Source: Myxococcota bacterium | GTDB taxonomy: Bacteria; Myxococcota_A; UBA9160; UBA4427 | Reading direction: 5' to 3' | DNA length: 62,124 bases | NCBI GenBank assembly: GCA_028278345.1 | Contig: JANQEL010000108.1 | Span: 1-62,124 of the forward strand | In this document: positions 60,901 to 62,124 of the stretch, in pieces | How positions within the stretch are numbered: the first letter of the stretch is position 1 | How the letters are laid out: the number at the start of each line of letters is the position of its first letter | The notes under the pieces: generated by a model | Seen by the model: the letters and a program-made list of their open reading frames with translations, nothing else | Told to the model about the DNA's origin: nothing | Database searches by the model: none | Made by a program: the position numbers and the translations under genes

Positions 60901-61481
60901 ACATGATGCTCCCGCACCAGCGCTACGGCGGCGAGATCAACACGGGCGATATGTTCACGCGCCTGCTCTTCAGCATCGTCGTGACCGGCCTTGCGCCGAA
61001 GTCCTTCTACACGCTGAGCGAAGCCGGCGAACGACGCCGGCAGCACTACGACGGCCTGCCGGTCGACGTCGTTGCCGCCTCGGTCATCGCTGCGGCCGAG
61101 CTGCCCCCAGCCGAAACCGGATGCAGGGGGATCAACATCCGCAATTTCCACGACGACGACGGCTGCTCCCTCGATGCGTTCGTCGATTGGATCGAATCGG
61201 CGGGACATCCCATCACCCGCCTCCCGGACCACCAGGAGTGGTTCGCTCGCTTCAGCGACAAGCTCAACGTGCTTCCCGACGAACAGAAGAAGCGGTCAGC
61301 GATTGATGTGCTCGGTGCGTACGCCCAACAGAGCGATGACCGGAGTACGGGAGACGTCGCCTGCAACAACTACCGAGCACTCGTAGCGGGCTGGCGGATC
61401 GGTACGGAACTCCCGCACCTCGACGAGGCCTACATCCATAAGTGCCTTTCGGACATGGAGCAGCTGGGGATGTTCCCCTAG
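57954..61481 (+). CDS. car: carboxylic acid reductase (adenylation-PCP-reductase)
   Basis: An 1175-residue complete CAR, which reduces a free carboxylic acid to an aldehyde with ATP and NADPH. The adenylation domain (about 1-640) has LILHSSGSTGVPKGAMMTEA, GYASTESGAG and YYRDPDATAGLFDEEGF. The carrier domain has LGGDSLGATSF with Ser689, the phosphopantetheine site. The reductase domain (about 775-1175) has LLTGGNGFLGRH and GGYAASKWAGEQLL. A phosphopantetheinyl transferase is required but not seen here. AGGAGG precedes the ATG. Divergence from a TetR-SDR unit suggests substrate-induced expression. The family is common in mycobacteria and rarer in Gram-negatives. Confidence 0.95.
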   Translation: MSEESDRAQMLRRVEDVMKANPDLAAMLPDPAVAQASSESGLAFERAIDTILEGYADRPALGMRDYEIADDPEGGGRTRHYLPSFSTVSYGELRARIHAIANALRNDPAFDVQRDEPISIIGFASIDYFAIVLASIYAQGIPSPLQSVTSTSDLDAIFSRVQPNTLAATAADLVVAARHAVKHGIRNLIAFDYDERDDQDRSQFEEAWAVLSASEREINLTTLDRVVETGEETAWTFLPSHPENADRTTLILHSSGSTGVPKGAMMTEASMRAMWNGSEDKLPEVGICFAPLNHGMGLMGLIIALRKGSCAYFTVKPDMSTLFEDMRLVRPTQMAFFPRVLDLIHQHYLSEVSRRLRDGGAEEEVQQAVREEMRTTFLGDRLIAAVVGSAPTPPAVRQFFIECFQVPLIEGYASTESGAGVTRGNRILRENVTEYRLRDVPELGYYTTDRPYPRGELTFKNRYMIKGYYRDPDATAGLFDEEGFLLTGDIVEERGPDHVVVIDRRKDVQKLSQGEYVAVGPLGALFEGASPVIHQIYIYGNSSRSYLVAVVVPDADAVSARLGAEYSEAQLTNLIRDELQQVAQWKDLKSFEVPREFIVETERFSQENGLLSSVHKRLRPALKQKYGERLEALYEAHDQKQEQDLVALKDPNSPLSTLEKLTRVLEVSLGIECVDTAKFRTFDELGGDSLGATSFALAIEDVFEVELPADSILSPTGGLQKWADEIDALLSDSNAQPTFSSVHGKHATHLHARDLKLETFLGEVAVAGASTTAPASEDARTVLLTGGNGFLGRHVCLQWMERLAETGGKLICLVRGIDDAGARERLDAAFSGPDPALGARYRELAEKHLEVLAGDAGEPLLGLGEETFTRLASEVDRICHVAALVNHRLAYEHLFGPNVMGTAEIIRLAASGRKKPIDFVSTLGAVPLLDLSSGDGEEAPPLESIPLMDRYAGGYAASKWAGEQLLRRASAELGVPVNIIRGNMMLPHQRYGGEINTGDMFTRLLFSIVVTGLAPKSFYTLSEAGERRRQHYDGLPVDVVAASVIAAAELPPAETGCRGINIRNFHDDDGCSLDAFVDWIESAGHPITRLPDHQEWFARFSDKLNVLPDEQKKRSAIDVLGAYAQQSDDRSTGDVACNNYRALVAGWRIGTELPHLDEAYIHKCLSDMEQLGMFP

Positions 61482-61493
61482 CGACGTCGCGTT

Positions 61494-61979
61494 CTACGGA
61501 TCGGACTCCGCCAATACGCGGTCTCGAAGGTTCTGATTTCCCCGACCGTACGCGGCCTCGAACCAGGCCGGATCGAAGAACAGCACTCCGATTCCCTCGT
61601 AGTCTTCGTGCTGGGTCACCCGCGTGCCACCTTCGACGGGTTCGAGGATCCAGTGATGATCGAAGGTGAGGATTCCCCAATAGCCGCCGGCCTGGTTGAG
61701 TTCTCTCGCGTGGTCGACCTTGACGACCTTGGCTTCGACCTCTGCGGCTTCACCGGACTTGGTCATCATCTGGTAGGTCATCGTCGCGCCCTCGCGAAAC
61801 TCGCCCTTCGCCTCGACGAGGACGGGGTTCCATTCGCCGTAGCCGTCCCCATCCATCAGCACCGACCAGATCCTCTCGGGTGAAGCGGGGATCGTGAGCT
61901 GCGCATCGACCGACTTGCAGCCCACGGCCCCGAGGGCCGCGCCGACAGTTCCGAGAAGCGAAGTCACCTTGTTCAACAT
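61494..61979 (-). CDS. SRPBCC-family (polyketide cyclase/START-like) protein, possible lipoprotein
   Basis: A 161-residue SRPBCC protein. LTIPASPERIWSVLMDGDGY and WNPVLVEAKGEFREGATMTY are the first strand-helix units, and HHWILEPVEGGTRVTQHEDY the long C-terminal strand. The N-terminus (LLGTVGAALGAVGC) may be a lipoprotein-like signal, with Cys21 after AVG, or an uncleaved hydrophobic helix. Members bind hydrophobic ligands in a deep cavity; no catalytic assignment is possible. It is convergent with car. Confidence 0.82.
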   Translation of the reverse strand: MLNKVTSLLGTVGAALGAVGCKSVDAQLTIPASPERIWSVLMDGDGYGEWNPVLVEAKGEFREGATMTYQMMTKSGEAAEVEAKVVKVDHARELNQAGGYWGILTFDHHWILEPVEGGTRVTQHEDYEGIGVLFFDPAWFEAAYGRGNQNLRDRVLAESDP

Positions 61980-62001
61980 GCAGGTCTCCTTGTCTCGGGC
62001 G

Positions 62002-62124
62002 CTAGCCCAGCTCGGCGAGCCGGCTCGCCAGGTCCTGGCCCCGCTTGGGGGAGCCGGAAGTCCATTGCGGGTACTCCCGCTTGAGCTTGCTCACTTCGTC
62101 GAGGCGGCTCATGTCTTCTGCGGA
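62002..62124 (-). CDS. 3' end of an unidentified gene, cut by window edge
   Basis: On the - strand the frame is open from the window edge to TAG 62002-62004, giving 40 residues (SAEDMSRLDEVSKLKREYPQ, then WTSGSPKRGQDLASRLAELG). Codon use is like the neighbours and the 22-base gap before the SRPBCC start suggests one operon. The tail is helical and charged; I cannot assign a family from so short a piece. Confidence 0.6.
   Translation of the reverse strand, partial: SAEDMSRLDEVSKLKREYPQWTSGSPKRGQDLASRLAELG

Noticed and set aside
1..62124. Phage, IS, CRISPR, tRNA or rRNA genes
   Set aside because: No transposase, integrase, regularly spaced repeats or RNA-gene signatures were seen on either strand.

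Overview
The window is high-GC DNA (about 63-65% by eye) that is almost entirely coding. It reads like accessory catabolism from a Gram-negative environmental bacterium. Gram-negative is inferred from a Spy/LTXXQ-like periplasmic protein and a two-block RND exporter. The mix of many SDRs, luciferase-like (LLM) oxidoreductases, a P450, acyl-CoA synthetases, a carboxylic acid reductase, DUF35/thiolase-like proteins and a UGA-decoded selenoprotein suggests an uncultured deltaproteobacterial-type lineage (Myxococcota, Desulfobacterota or Binatota). No rRNA, tRNA, IS element, integrase or CRISPR was seen, so the lineage is inference only. No gene-free stretch exceeds about 170 bases.

Layout. 1-5201 (+): thiolase (cut by the window edge), crotonase, two SDRs, nitronate monooxygenase-like and nitroreductase, a beta-oxidation-like module. 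5362-13432 (+): a tight MarR-headed operon with a D-aminoacylase-type amidohydrolase, an unassigned 347-residue protein, a UGSC-motif SELENOPROTEIN read through an in-frame TGA at 8961-8963 with a well-formed SECIS hairpin, two more amidohydrolases, an LLM oxidoreductase, a cupin and a NAD(P)-binding protein. This operon lies between two direct repeats of 113 bp (about 85% identical) made from the 3' end of the upstream nitroreductase. 13512-19023 (-): P450, LLM oxidoreductase, acyl-CoA synthetase and sugar-porter-type MFS, opposite a TetR gene (19086-19709).

19729-21853 (-): GntR, PEP mutase/isocitrate lyase-family enzyme and VOC protein, with a perfect 18-bp palindrome next to the gntR start. 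21934-22461 (+): small membrane protein. 22476-27491 (-): single-chain biotin-dependent carboxylase, thioesterase, alpha/beta hydrolase. 27574-28737 (+): HsaA-like acyl-CoA dehydrogenase-fold flavoenzyme. 28748-31577 (-): TetR, polysaccharide deacetylase, TauD, VOC. 31734-35400 (+): LLM, methylmalonate-semialdehyde dehydrogenase, MFS. 35397-36566 (-): Glu/Leu/Phe/Val dehydrogenase. 36710-40428 (+): class III aminotransferase, second TauD, SDR, nitroreductase-like. Three divergent promoters in this stretch (27.5, 31.7 and 36.6 kb) share AGTTGGT/ACCAACT elements, which suggests one regulon.

40425-44730 (-): epimerase, MFS, SnoaL-like and acyl-CoA synthetase; its upstream region holds a 20-codon relic of an SDR gene. 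44898-47027 (+): DUF35 protein, thiolase-like protein without the thiolase catalytic residues, and Spy-like protein. 47037-51350 (-): SnoaL-like, phosphotransferase, RND exporter. 51460-56255 (+): tandem-MarR regulator, cupin, Baeyer-Villiger-type monooxygenase, DUF2855-like protein. 56269-57856 (-): TetR and SDR, divergent from a complete carboxylic acid reductase (57954-61481, +). 61494-62124 (-): SRPBCC protein and the 3' end of an unidentified gene.

Together the genes describe uptake, CoA activation, oxygenation, hydrolysis, beta-oxidation-like cleavage and aldehyde/acid interconversion of hydrophobic or carboxylic substrates, split into small transcription units each with a local MarR, TetR or GntR regulator.
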